Assembly: GCF_027596085.1 (NCBI RefSeq) | Contig: NC_072452.1 | Location: 9,250,790-9,314,789, forward strand | Direction of reading: 5' to 3' | DNA length: 64,000 nucleotides | From: Anoplopoma fimbria | Lineage: Eukaryota > Chordata > Actinopteri > Perciformes > Anoplopomatidae | In this document: positions 12,490 through 25,184 of the stretch, one piece after another | Numbering within the stretch: position 1 is the first letter of the stretch | Layout: every line of letters starts with the position of its first letter | Program-made: the position numbers and the translations under genes | The notes under the pieces: model-generated | Databases searched by the model: none | What the model was told of the DNA's origin: nothing | The model's input: the letters and a program-made list of their open reading frames with translations, nothing else

Positions 12490-12830
12490 ATTAGGTCAAC
12501 ATACAATTATTTTCATTATTGATTAATCTGACAATTATTTTACTTTATCGATTAGTTGTGCAGTCTATAAAATATATATATTTTAAAAAATGCCTATGAA
12601 GCTCAATTTAAATATTCAGACTGGTTGCTTTGTCCAACAAACAGTCCGAAAACCTAAACACACTCAGTTAAAAGAAGTAATGCACAACACACAGCAATAC
12701 ACTAAGTATTCATGTTGAGGAATAGAAAAAAAGTGAAACAATAAGTCCATTATCAAAATATTTGTAGATTAGTTGTCTGTTAATCGACAAATTCATCAAT
12801 TGATTAATCCTTTTAGCTCTGACTGTGATA
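12490..12830. repeat. Dispersed fish repeat rich in 'cgattaat' motifs
   Basis: The block opens with 'attattttcattattgatt' and closes with 'caattgattaatcc...agctctgac', a layout shared by a very common non-coding teleost repeat. Similar degraded blocks occur near 44.65-44.95 kb and 60.27-60.61 kb. Boundaries are approximate. Confidence 0.45.
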
Positions 12831-14394
12831 TGTTAAATTTGGTTACTTATTACCACAATGACATTTAAATGTAATATTTTCCTGAGCTTGAAGTCGATTG
12901 CAATATATATTTGAAACGTTATGTTAGTCACAGGTTATGAGGTGTTTGTTGAGGATCACTGTGCCAGAGTTCTTTGAACTTTATTTCAGGCCCCTGACTG
13001 ACCGAAGATGAATGATTTAGAGCAATGGTGACATCTTGTGGGAAAAACAAACAGGTAATCTGTGATCATATTTATACCTCAGAGAATTAAAAAGATTATC
13101 ATGCGGTTAACTGGAAGCACAAACTACTTCTGATGCAAGTATTGCTTGTTTCTACTACTCTGTAACTGATTAACATGATTAGTTTAATTACCAAAAAGTC
13201 TCTTATAGGAATCAAAATTAAAACATACTGTTCCTTGACCACACAGACAATTAAGACAAACACCCTCCATAAAATTTTGATTTTAGAGCATCAGCCTTTG
13301 AGGTCTTATCGGGAAGCGTGTTGTGTTAACACAGGAAAAACCTAGTTTCCAAATTGTGTTGCACTATATATGACATGACTTATGAAAAATGTATCTAAAC
13401 TAATCAAAAACACACCCTTGTTTTTCTCTTTATGTGGCCACCCTTATTACTTCCTGTAAGAACAAAAAGGTGCACTTTGATGGTGTATACCAGTAATACT
13501 GAGGAACTGCTAAAGTTAAAACTGCTGTAATAGAGAAACCCATTTAGTAATAGTTTAGATAATAGCATACGTAAACTAGAACCTTAAGAATGCAGCTTAA
13601 ACTGTTTTAGATTCAATTGCAGAGTCCCTTGCTTCAAGCAAAACCACAAGCATTAACAAAACGACAGATAATATGATTTTAGACACTATGGTGTGTGGAC
13701 CAGCAGTGCCCTGTCAGCCAGAAAACACTTTTAAAATGTGTCCCTGTGTTCCCAAGAGAGCTGTTAGCTGGCTACAGGAAAAAACAAACATACAGTTCAC
13801 ACGCCGTGCCACCAAAAACCTTGTCCTTTTTAATAGGTGAACAATGTTTCCATCTCCGGCTGCTGAAATAAAAAACAGGCTGGTGCACAAAAACAAAAGC
13901 CAGAGGACACAGGAAATGTCTCCAATCTTTTAGTCCTCCTGTGTAACAAAATGTACATTTTACAATAAAATGTACATTTTACAATAAAATGTACATTTTG
14001 TTAATTTGTCTCCTCATAATTAAAAAAATATTTGAAAGCATTTTTCCTCATTGTACATAGACAGAAGAGTGAGCAGATGACATGTAGGAATGGGTCATTT
14101 TTAGATTGAATTCTAACAAGTACAGAGTATGCACCCCACCCTGCTGAAACACAAGGACAGTCCAGTTTCCCATCTCCAACAGCAGAAATCAGCAGCTGAT
14201 AGTCATTATCCCTGTGCTGCTAAATACAAAATGTCCTTTTGTTAGCCGACTAGTGACTCCAGCTGTCCTCTCGAGGCCTTAGACCAGAGACATCTTCCCT
14301 GAAGAGTTTCTATCACTATGCAAAAAATGTGGACGACAAGCACTGGCACAAAACATGCTTCACTGTTAACTCCAACAGGCTCTTCATACCAAGT
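12831..14394. other. Intergenic stretch between tnip1 and anxa6
   Basis: No gene is recognised. Its one clear structure is the tandem repeat at 13948-13999. Short open frames here lack any family resemblance. Confidence 0.4.
13948..13999. repeat. 19-bp tandem repeat with palindromic core
   Basis: Nearly three copies of a 19-bp unit whose core AAAATGTACATTTT is self-complementary, joined by 'acaat'. Confidence 0.85.
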
Positions 14395-16560
14395 TTTATT
14401 GAAAATCAAAACTACGACCAAGAAACCAATGTGAGAAAATCATATCCACCAGCAAAGTATTTCCTTAAGCAAGCAATAGCCCCCAATGACATACAATGAT
14501 ATAGCTTACAGCATATTCTTTCTGGTATATAGTGCAGATATTATTCCTTTTGTGTTACGTTTGCCTCTCATGTAATTTTCCAAACCCAGAACAACAACAC
14601 CTGTTTCAGTGACAACATAAAAGTTATTCAACCTGCCCTGAATAAAATAACAAAACAAGACAAGACAATGCCACAAAATACTGAATATAAATGCAATATT
14701 CTCTGTTACTATACACCTCAAATGTTAAAACAAATAAACAACAACTCACCCACACATTCAGCTTGTGTCGGAGAGAGGCACTTTTTAAGGAAACTGTTGA
14801 ACTGGGGGAAGCAATCAATGTGAGAGTTGGGGAATTCCCATAAAATGGCCTGATACTGTACGCTGGGTGTTTGTCCAACTGCCTGGCCTGCCTTAACTGA
14901 GTAACACTACACATAAAAACGACTAAATGCATTTAGTTAATCTTGTACAGTGGCTTGCTGCATGCAGACCACGCTGTGCACTTTATTGCAAATTTACAGA
15001 TAACCTCTAAAATACACTAACTTGTATATAAAGTACAATATATACAGCTCAGTAATGGGCTTGTTTGCATGGTTACATCACGATGCCACTATAATCATGG
15101 AGACTGTAGATAAAAAGTAAAAGGCTAAAGCAACACACAAGAAATATGTAAACTTCATTAATTTAATGCAAACTGCTCTGAACGGCACCACAGCACAAAC
15201 TTCCCCCAGCTGTCAAAAGGGTATTTGAAATTGTATATTTTTCAAATTGACATTGGCTGCATTTTAACAATGTGCTATTTAAGTAATCTCTTAATCACTA
15301 ACAATTATCATCAAATGGAACAATTTCATGTTGGGTGTGCCATTAAAACCAGAGTGTGACTGTCTGCTGCAGACTCTGTTTGTTGCCTTGGATTTTGGCG
15401 CACTGCAGGGGATTTCCTCGCCACATACGTCTTTTTTCTCCTTTCCTCTTTTAACTCAAAGATGGCCTGACAACAGCTGCACTCACACATACGCAATGAA
15501 CTGAGACATTGACAAGAACAGAGACAGTTGTCTTGTACTTTTCTTCTGCATTAACAAATACACAAGTCCAACTGAGGCAGGCGAAATGAAGCGTTCAGTG
15601 ACATGTTCACACAGTTGAGTTTAAGCACCATATTTTCTCCTTGCTCATTTAAATGTGTAGGGGTATAGATAACTGTAGGTAGTAGGGTATCCAAGGAAGT
15701 TATGCTATACCTCTACAGTGTGTTAAAACGTAAATACTCAGGGTGGTTGAATGGGCTAACAATAACCTGATTTGTTCAGATTTAGGCCTACAATATTAGC
15801 TGCAATCCAATAATCAAAATATCAGTTTGAATGCATTGTTAGTATGCTGTAAATAACACCCTTTATTTACACATAGTAAACCTTTATAAACAACAATAGT
15901 ATGGGTATGTTTGCTTTTATTAAGCAGAAGAGACATTGAATTGGAGCGGTAGTTTACCGATGTTTAATATTCTAGTTCTCATTCTGCTCAGCCCGTTGCT
16001 ATTGCCAGTATCAACACAGTTAATCATTGAACTGCCCTGCCCAACACAAACCAGGGCACCACACCCACATTTATTTTTTTCAAAAGCAAAGGAAAATGTG
16101 AGCTAGCATGATTTACATTTCACCTACACTTTATTATTAAAATGTTTTCCAAGAAGGGAGAGAGTGTTTTTAATAATTTTATTCTATATGATACCATAAA
16201 TCACAGTAATCTTTGGACAGCCGGCAATCTGAAGGCACTATTACACATGACAATTTCCAATATGCTGTACATGTGAAGCATCTTTTTACAGCGATGTGAA
16301 CATCTTCATGTTACATATGACTCTGTAAAAAAAAAAAAAAAAAAGATATCATCCCGACAGGACGATCAGACCCGAGAGCAGGAAACTGGCTTGGAAGGCT
16401 AGAAGGTCATAGGTCACTGGGTTTGGCTGAGGAGAGGCAGCAGTTTGGGGACAACAACAACAGATATTGACGTTAACCACCGCAGTTTTACTGAGTGACC
16501 AGGCTTGTCTCGTGGGTTTTAATCGAGGTCTGTGGACGGAGCTGCAGAGACTGGACCAGT
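14395..16560 (-). other. Probable 3' UTR of anxa6
   Basis: The region follows the anxa6 stop and contains minus-strand AATAAA hexamers at 14395-14400, 14982-14987 and near 15855 and 16132, so the end of the UTR is uncertain. A poly-A run lies at 16327-16344. No other gene is seen. Confidence 0.45.
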
Positions 16561-19500
16561 TTAATCTTCTCCTCCACAGAGCAGCAGCAGCGTTTTACGG
16601 TAGTCTCCTGAGGTATCACCCTGAACAACGATGGAGGAAACACACACAGAGAGCTTGAATTAATGGGGAATACAGTCTTTGTCTGCTGACATTTGATCAT
16701 CACAGAGCTGAAACTAGGAAGCAGGGTTTATTCTTACACTCACACAATAGCAAAGCACTGTTAATCTCTCGCTAATGTTGAATTAGTGTGAGTCATGGGG
16801 ACAAGCAGAACTCACAAGGCACAAAATCAGCTAATATCAAGTGGAATTACCCACTTCTTATTATTATCAGCTGACTCTCATGGATACAGATTTCTATATT
16901 TATAATCATCATCATTTTTTATCGAGACAAAAAGCTTTTTTAAGAACTACTGAGTTCCTCAGTTAGCCCTTTGATTTTTTTGGCAAGAGTTATATGAGGA
17001 GATTGAAACCACTGTCTGTAAAGTAATATGAAGATATATTCAGCCGGCGGTTAGCTTAGCTTAGGCTGGAAACAATGGGAAACAGTTAGCCTGGCTCTGT
17101 ATGAAAGAAACAATATCAACCTACCAGAACTTCTAAAGCCTGAGCACGTAGCTTAAGAGGTTCCAGTAGGTGGATTTACTGTACAGACGTAGATCTCTTG
17201 TGCAACTAAATTGACTGGCTAAAAATATAAACACAACTACATGACTCCAAAAAATTCATGTACAAGAGATTGTAATTTCTTCTCTTTATACACAGTTCAG
17301 AATAAACAATATATAGCAATCCTCGCTGTTGCACAATCTGATAATATTTCTTGCAAACTCAATCCAGGGCGCCCATACTTGTTTGTCTGTATTGGTGTCA
17401 CAGTTATTTCATCTGTAAGTTATTATAGATCTGTTTCTGGGTACTTCCTGTCTCTGCGGCTGCCAGCCAATCACACAGCGGATATAGAGAGGAAGTTAAT
17501 AAGCATGCAAGGGAAATTCTCTTAACAGCTGTGCAATAGCCACAGACCTATCATCCACCACAGGAAGCTATAGATTACCAACCCCCCTCCCTTTCGCAGC
17601 AGCAGAAGAAAGACGTGCAACACACACTGACACAGCGCGGGACAAAGGCCAGGAGACAAAACCTCCATAGAGACACACAGATGAGATGAGGACACAACAA
17701 ACCAACCAAGAGTATTAGTTTACCGAGACTCCGACTTACGATCATAGTTTCTACCTGGATGAATTCATGGAGGGTGACATCGTGTGTTTCCTTGAACTCT
17801 TTACGAATGTTGAAAAGGTCGACCTCGCTTCGGGACACCATGATGCGGATCAGCGCTCTGTCGTCCGTACCGAGGCCCTGCAGCCGAGATCAATAGATAC
17901 TTTGTTTAATCTCATTAAGTTACAGCGACTGCTACTGTCGGAGAGCACTCAGCAGCATTGATACCAAGAAAGTACACAGAGGAGAGAAGACACAAAACCT
18001 AAATATGTTTCATGCATCAACAAATATGTCCTTCTCACTATGTGGCATCCAAGACCCTGATAACGTGCTGCAGCACTGCAGCCATAATTATACAACCTCA
18101 CAAACTTGCCAATTTTAAAGTATTATGAATAAATACCTTCATGGCTTTGTACAGACGATCTGCAAAATAGGAAGGCTGGTTCTTTACACTGCGAACTACG
18201 GAGCAAAGAGAGAGAAAGAAAATGCTGAGGAGGAGTCAAAGAAAATATATATTGTGTCAGCAATATACACTGTGACACACTCAAAAGTAAAACAAGGTCA
18301 AAAAGAGACAGTTATTACCGATTGCATAAAATGCGTTTTTGACATCTCCTGACATCTCCTTCTTGATAATCTGTTCAATGTCCTTGTTGGAGTATCTGAC
18401 AAACTCCTGGAATACTGTGAATAGCAATAACTATGGTCAGTTATCATGAGCTGGATCGATAACATTAGTAAGTAGAATTTTGATTTTGATTTGTAATTTA
18501 TTGATCTCTGAGATCTGGTGAACTTTACCTTTCCTAAGATGGGGGAAGCTTCTGGTGCAAAGAATACTCATGAACTTAATCTCCATTTCATCAGATTCGG
18601 CATTGCAAGATTCAGCAAGTTCCTGATAAATTCAGGAGGAAAAAAATAATTAATCCCATTCTTCAGTTCATATACAGTAAAATATTATATGTCCTACACT
18701 GAGTCACCTGAGCATCTGCAATTGCTCTTTCTTCATCTGCAGGGCCTTCTTCTCTTGCACCCTGAACATAGTAAAGACGGTTAAATGGTTCTTAACTATC
18801 AGTGGTTCACCAAGAACATTTTGTTCTTTCTTTAATATTTACAACGGCGTTGTGAAAGAAAACTGTGCATGTGATTAAATGGACCTTTTTTGTTCTCTGC
18901 TACAGTCAGCAGACAGACTGCAACCAGTGAGTGGGCGTGGAAACAAAACACAGTCTAAGTTCTCATGATGAGGATGATGATTACCTGCACGAGAGAAACA
19001 AGGATGCGACAGAAGAAGCCTGATGTGTCTGAATGAATGGCCTCCTCCAAAGACTTCTTATAGCCTGTGGTGTAAAGGTTTGCATGTTAACGTTTTTTCA
19101 AACCAAGCGAGTGATTTTAACACCTTTTTTATCAAACTCACCATCCTGATAAGCTGCGTTCATGGCATGTATTTCCTCATTGCTCCTGGTGACCAAGATC
19201 TCAATCAGAGCATGTTCATCTGTCCCAGCCCCCTGTTAAAAAAAAATAGAGTTTAAACTACAAAAAGGCAGGGGGGTTTCACAAATGCAACAACAACAAA
19301 AAAAAAAAACCACATGACTATGAACCACACCACACAGCTAGGAAGAGAGTACGTGTGAATCGTGCCTCCTCATATCTACTGACAAAATCCACGTTTTGTA
19401 ATCCCTGTATGTTTTTTCATATTTCCGCTTCACAGACCATCCTGATATTAATCTGTATTGGTCATCTCATGCCTATGAATAAGCCAGGAAGTGTCTGGGG

Positions 19501-22500
19501 AAATATCAGAGCTAAAATAGGCTGAACTCTTTTAAGTCTAAATAGCACATTGGACACATGCTTGTGACCATTCAAGACATATAAATGCACCAAATTGTCT
19601 ATTTTATCTGTGTACTTTCAAATAAACAAATTACTTAATAACACTGCATAAACATTTACATAATAGGAACATTTATTAACATTTATACACAAGGCAATTT
19701 AGTGTTTCATAAGTTATAAATACCTAAAATGCAAAGATATTTGACTTTCAAATACATTCTGAGTAATTGTCATGATATTCAAGCACTAGCTTCGGCTCTC
19801 TGGTTCTGACATCTACCAACACAGACTTGGAAAAAGGTGCATTTATGAAGGAGTAAATTCCACCAACGAACTTCTGTCTTTACTACACATGCTCTTTAAA
19901 TTACCAGTCATTAATGAAAAAGCATGAAGGTGATTTGGATCTACTTTACCTCTATTGCCTTCTTCATCATTTTGGCATCAAACTCTGCAGGGTTCAACAT
20001 GAGCCCAATGATCAGCCTCTCTAAGTTCTTTGACAGCTCAGACTTCAGGTCCTTCATCAGATCCTGAGGACAGATACAATATGTTACAGGAGACAGCTAG
20101 AAGCAATGCTAGATGTTGAGTCTGACATGTTGAGTTTAACATATCCAGTGGTAAATGTACATGTGTATCAAAACACAAAGAGGTAAGCAGCATGAGACAT
20201 CATTTGTTTTGGTTGAGGTTTTGATTTGCAATACTTGATTTCACTCACCCGTCCCAGTAGGGATTTGAAGGACTGTCTGATCTCTTGCCTCTGAGCATTG
20301 CTTCTCTGTGCAATAATGTCAATGATTGCATCTTCATCTGTTCCTGTAGACAGCAACAGGCAGCAACATTTGTAAAAACTTGTTTTGTAAAATTGTAGCG
20401 GTGTAAATGTGCTTTTCCGGGTTGCATACCGAATCCCTTCATAGCCTTCCTCAGCGCTTGTGCATCAGCAGCGGGGTCCAAACTGGATGCAGGGCGGACT
20501 GTTGGCCTTAGCTAAGGTAGTGGGATGACACAATTAGAAGTGCAAGATTCAATAATTACATACACACATAATGTGGACTGGCAAAGTGTCAGTTTTGCTT
20601 GATAAATATATAGTAAATTAAATACAATTAAATGCACCGGATGTGTAAGATTAAAGCACTAAACATGCAGAACTATACAAAAGAAAACAATTTGGAGAGA
20701 GGGAGTTTGCCCTCTAGAGGTTAGATGCCATGACACCACCAACAATGGGAAAGGTGGGCAGGCTGAGGAACAACTGAGTCTTATAGAGCGTTAGTGAGAC
20801 AAGCTTTTGTTGACCAAAATGCTGAGATGTTTTTGACATTCATTCCAAGGACAAAGCGAGGCAAACGGTGGTTTGGAGGGCGCATTATAACAAAAATGAT
20901 TCATTTTTCTGAGCGCACAGCATTCTGATCCTATCGAGAGTTACACAAAGCCCTCGATGTGTAGACATGGTAGCGTTATCAGCACCAAGTTCATGGCACT
21001 GCAAGAAGCAGGGTCACTGCAGGGCCAGCAGGTAATTAGGATGCATGCCACTGCCAAGCCAAACATGCAATGACACATCTAATGGTGGAGCAGATGGGGC
21101 TCAAACCTGGACTTTGGTCATGGCACTCATTTCCCACATCTTGTAGGCTATTTGAGCAGCTTCAGGGAAGAACTCTCCAGCTAAGCTGTAATGATCAGTT
21201 TGACACAAGACAGGTCAGTCAGCAAAGCCAAAATTTCAGGTGGTACAGAGTGAGTACTTCACTGGACACAGGGATCTGTTATTAGATACACTGCTGCTTT
21301 TCTTTCAGACAATCTTTGAATATCAACTTCACCAAGTAGTTCTCTTCACTGTTGCATTGATCATTCTTCTCACAAAACTCAATAGACATGGTTAAACTCC
21401 TATCAGAAAACAATAACTCCTGAAAAGTGGTGCTCTATCACCCCCCTCTGGCTGCTGCTGTTGCTTTCAGCCACACTGTAACTTACTCATCATCTCCTCC
21501 ACACAGATTAAGCAGTGTCCTCTTGTAATCCCCTGACGTGTCATCCTGGCAGGTTTTAACATACAAAGAATCAGGTTAAAGGTTTACAATCTTCTGATGC
21601 TATTTCATTCTAAGTACATTTAAAAAAAAATCGTAACCAACCTTAATCATGTTAAAAAGGGACTTCTCATATAACAGGCGGAAACACTCTCGAATGTCCA
21701 ACATGTCTATTTCGGAGCGAGAAATCATGATCCTGATCAGGGTGTTGTCGGCTGTACCAAGACCCTGGAAATGAAGGAGAGGACAAGTGGATACCAGGCA
21801 ACTCTTAGCCGTCCTGATTCATTTCAAATATAATTTCAAAATGTCAGACTGCAACGAATGTGTTGTCTAGCTTGTTTACCTTCATTGACTTGTAAAGGCG
21901 CTTGGCAAAGAACATGGGGACACTCCTTATGCACTGGACTGTGAGAAAAAACCAAGAAGAGAGCCTTGTGTTAAACTGACATCTTGACATCCCCCATGTT
22001 GCTTTAAAGCGCTACGCTCAGTGTGTTTCTTACCAACAGCCAGCATCAGCCTCTCAAAGTCCCCAGACAACTCATGCTTGATGCTGTCCTCTACGGACAT
22101 CTCGGCAATCTTCTCGTATGCATCAAAAACTAAACAAACAGACGAAAACATAAGGTGATGTAATCTATATTGTGCTAATAGAGGTATTTTACTGATGTTG
22201 AGCCACACTAAGATGGTAAATATCACCTTCTAAACATCATCCTGTTAGCAATATTACTGTGAGCATGTTAGCAGGATGATGTTACCTCAAAGCACCACTG
22301 TGCCTAGGTGAAGCCTCACAGCACCAATATGGCTGCAGAGTGCTGTAACACAAGGCCTCTTTGCTTTGAACTAATGTTACAATTGGCACCCACTTCTGCC
22401 ATAGTTTTTCTTCATCTTTAATGATTTCATCTCTGCGATGAACGTGTTTAAAAATAAGTTTTGTACAGCAGGCCGTAGACAGTTTTCTTGGCATTAGACA

Positions 22501-24222
22501 GATAAGATAGAGTGGTAGAGGAGTGTTAACTATGAAAACAATTTTTACTTAACGTGCCATTAACTGCTGAGACTCGAGGTTACGGTGGGACTATCTGAAT
22601 GCCTCACTGCTTTGTTAATTATCCTGAGAGCGGTGCTCACCCATGCTGAGGTGAGTCACACTGCGGTTTCCCAGGATCATGATGAATTTGGCCTCGTCAG
22701 TCCCCCACTGCTCTTCTCCGGCTGCATATAGATCCTACACAGAGGTAAGGAAACACAGGATGAGATGATGTATGAAACAAAAAAAGTATAAATGTTTTAG
22801 ACATTCAAAGTCTATCATTGCATTCAGAGTTCACCACCATAATTAGTAACCTTATCGTACACTGCAAATTAATATCAAGTGGGTTACGTTAGAAGGAATT
22901 GAAAAACATAATTTGGCTTTAGGGGTAGCAGTGTCAGTTTGTCGGGCCAAAACTTTGCCGAATATCTCTACCACTGTTGGATGGATTATTAGGAAAAAAT
23001 GTGCAGATATTCATTTTTTTACGCACAACATAAAAAAGTACCTTTTTGAATGAAGGCCATATAAAGATAGTTAGCCCAAGCATGCTGCATTTCTCTACCA
23101 GTTATAAAGTATTTCTCACTTGTGCATCCTGCTGCACCAGGTCTGCGTCCACCACTCCTGACTCATCTCTGGTCCCCTGGAACCATCAAACCAAAAACAA
23201 CAGCGGTTAAAGGAACTGTGGCTAAGACAGTAACTGTGTGGTTGACTGGATACTTCTCTGTTGATTACTTCCACTCCTCAGTGAACTGACCTGAAGTAAA
23301 ACAACCAGCATCTTCTTAAAGTGTCCTGACGTGTCCACGATTATGTCCTCCTCTATGTCACTGCCATAGGCTGGAGACACAGACATCACAGTCGAATGTT
23401 GAGAGATGCTGAACAAATAATACCTGGATTTAAAATCTTATCTTATTAAATATGCCTTACCGTCCTTGTATGCTGCAACCATCTCATGCATCTGTCTGTT
23501 GTTTCTAGACGCCAGGATTTCAATGAGGCATCTCTCGTTTGTTCCAACCCCCTTGAAAAAGAGCATTAAGTTAAATTTGAAGTAGCTTCTGCTTCATTTG
23601 ATGTAACTGGAGCATTATAAAGAATCTTACTGTGAGGTAAATGTCTTACTTTGAGTGCATCATGGATTTCTTTGGCATCATGGTAGGCTGAGGTTCTCAT
23701 CAGACTGACGATGAGACGCTCAAATTTGCCCGTCAGCTCATACTTCAGATCCTCAATCAGGTCCTATTGTAAGGACAAAACATAATGGAGTCATAACCAC
23801 TGTCTGAATGTTGAAAAATGTGTTTCTATTTTAGCAAACAAAAATCAGAGATGAGATGATCATATGTATTCTTGTACCTGTCCAAAGCTGCATTTGTACG
23901 CTGCAACGATTTCCTCCCTCTGTGCATTGCTCCTTGAGGTGACCAGGTCCAATATGGCCTCTTTATCACTACCTGAGGAACAAAGAGCAGCATCTTCAAC
24001 AAACTCACATCTCACACACAGAAACTGCTCTGACTGCCATGATAGCTGTGTGAAATTCTTTGTGAGAGCATGTGAGAAGATGAAAGATGACCTTTTCCCC
24101 CTCGAGGCCAAAACTCACGAAGGAGCGAGGAACTCACCGATGCCTTTCATCGCATTGTAAAGGTTCTCAGCATCAGCGGTGGGATCAAAGTCCGGAGCAA
24201 CTGTTATTGTGCCTCTGAACAC
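16561..24222 (-). CDS. anxa6: Annexin A6 (N-terminal exon missing)
   Basis: Twenty-three coding exons join in frame to 659 residues (human 673). Exons: 24222-24138, 23972-23878, 23763-23650, 23551-23461, 23370-23291, 23176-23120, 22734-22641, 22129-22034, 21938-21880, 21764-21642, 21545-21487, 21185-21107, 20511-20430, 20343-20249, 20063-19950, 19232-19142, 19064-18985, 18761-18708, 18622-18529, 18414-18319, 18195-18137, 17877-17755, 16620-16561. All eight annexin repeats and the central linker are present, ending LCGGED then stop as in human. Type II calcium sites of the GxGT form are seen in repeat 2 (GVGTNE), 4 (GLGTADN), 5 (GFGTDED), 6 (GAGTDEH) and 8 (GLGTDDR), with GIGSDKE in repeat 1 and WGTDE in repeat 3. 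Repeat 7 lacks it, as in the human protein. The protein binds acidic phospholipid with calcium and links membranes at the plasma membrane and endosomes. The first readable codons are VFRGTI; the short upstream exon with the ATG was not found in 24.2-27.06 kb. The donor after 21642 is the weak GTTGGT. Confidence 0.97.
16975..17160. repeat. Fragment of a 'ttagcttagctta' dispersed fish repeat
   Basis: Contains 'ggttagcttagcttaggc', 'ggaaacagttagcctgg' and 'ctgtatgaaagaaacaat', in the same order as in the fuller copy at 48191-48660. It lies in the last anxa6 intron. Ends are unclear. Confidence 0.55.
22140..22340. repeat. Dispersed fish repeat fragment (tail part)
   Basis: The segment with 'gagcatgttagcaggatg' and 'caaagcaccactgtgcct' matches in order the tail of the longer copy at 24400-24730. 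It lies in an anxa6 intron. A head-part fragment of the same family is near 22920-23010. Confidence 0.55.
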
Positions 24223-24399
24223 CTATGAGAAAAATAATTCAACTCAATTTTAAATGATCATGTTGTGCCATCTAGTATTTGTGTTCAACTCTAACACAAT
24301 ACGGAGAAATGAAACTTTTCTGTACTAAAGATATAAATAAAGAAGTTGTCATATATATATCATTTTCATTTCCATTTTTCTAGGAATGGCAATATTTCC

Positions 24400-24730
24400 A
24401 TAAAAGTTCAATGGTCTGCCATGAAATGTTACTCACATTCATGGTCCCCAGAGGTTACCAACTTTGTTGATCCCCTGACTTTAAATCTACAGTGCCGCTA
24501 TCACCAGGTCAAATGTTTAATTGACCAGTACCTTGGCAACAATATGACATCCCCATCAGCCTCAGCTGTACTTTGTGTTTCGTACTAATTACCAATGTTT
24601 AGATTGTGAATTGTTCCTAAAAACATTAGCATGTTAGCATTGTCAGGGTGAACATGTTAGCATGCTGACATTAGCATTGAGCTCAAACCATCGCCGTGCC
24701 TGAGTAGAGGCTCACAGAGAAACTAGAAAG
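24400..24730. repeat. Dispersed non-coding fish repeat
   Basis: Has the diagnostic 'ttgatcccctgactttaaat' followed by 'catgttagcatgctgaca' and 'ccgtgcctgagtagaggctc'. Copies or fragments of the same family occur at 22140-22340, 22920-23010, 33690-33850 and 59850-60190. No coding capacity; the mode of mobility is not evident. Confidence 0.65.
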
Positions 24731-25091
24731 GTCATGATCTATCACATACTGTCTGTGTTGATTGTTTTCTCCTTTAACATTTACTATGCTGCTCGCCTCA
24801 ACCCAGACAGCTTATAAAGTTGAGAAAGAGGTTGGATCTGAACCTTCCCAACTAAAAAGGTCAGAAGGTCAGGACTCACACATACATTTTGCTTTCCAGG
24901 GTCAAAAGTTTGCACTCCATGTCCCGTTTTTAACAGTGCAATGGCCTCGACCCACACTACCTTGCAGTGTCCTAGTAGTGGACTGTGTTAAAGTGGCAGT
25001 GAGGGCACATTGGGACAGGAGGTGAAGCCTTGTCAGCCATTACTGCTTGCACCTCACCCCCAGCCGAGCAGAGGAAAACCTGCTGTCTGTG

Positions 25092-25092
<1 letters not shown>

Positions 25093-25183
<91 letters not shown>
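25093..25183. repeat. (TG)n microsatellite
   Basis: About 91 bp of uninterrupted TG dinucleotides inside the anxa6 5' intron. Confidence 0.98.
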
Positions 25184-25184
<1 letters not shown>

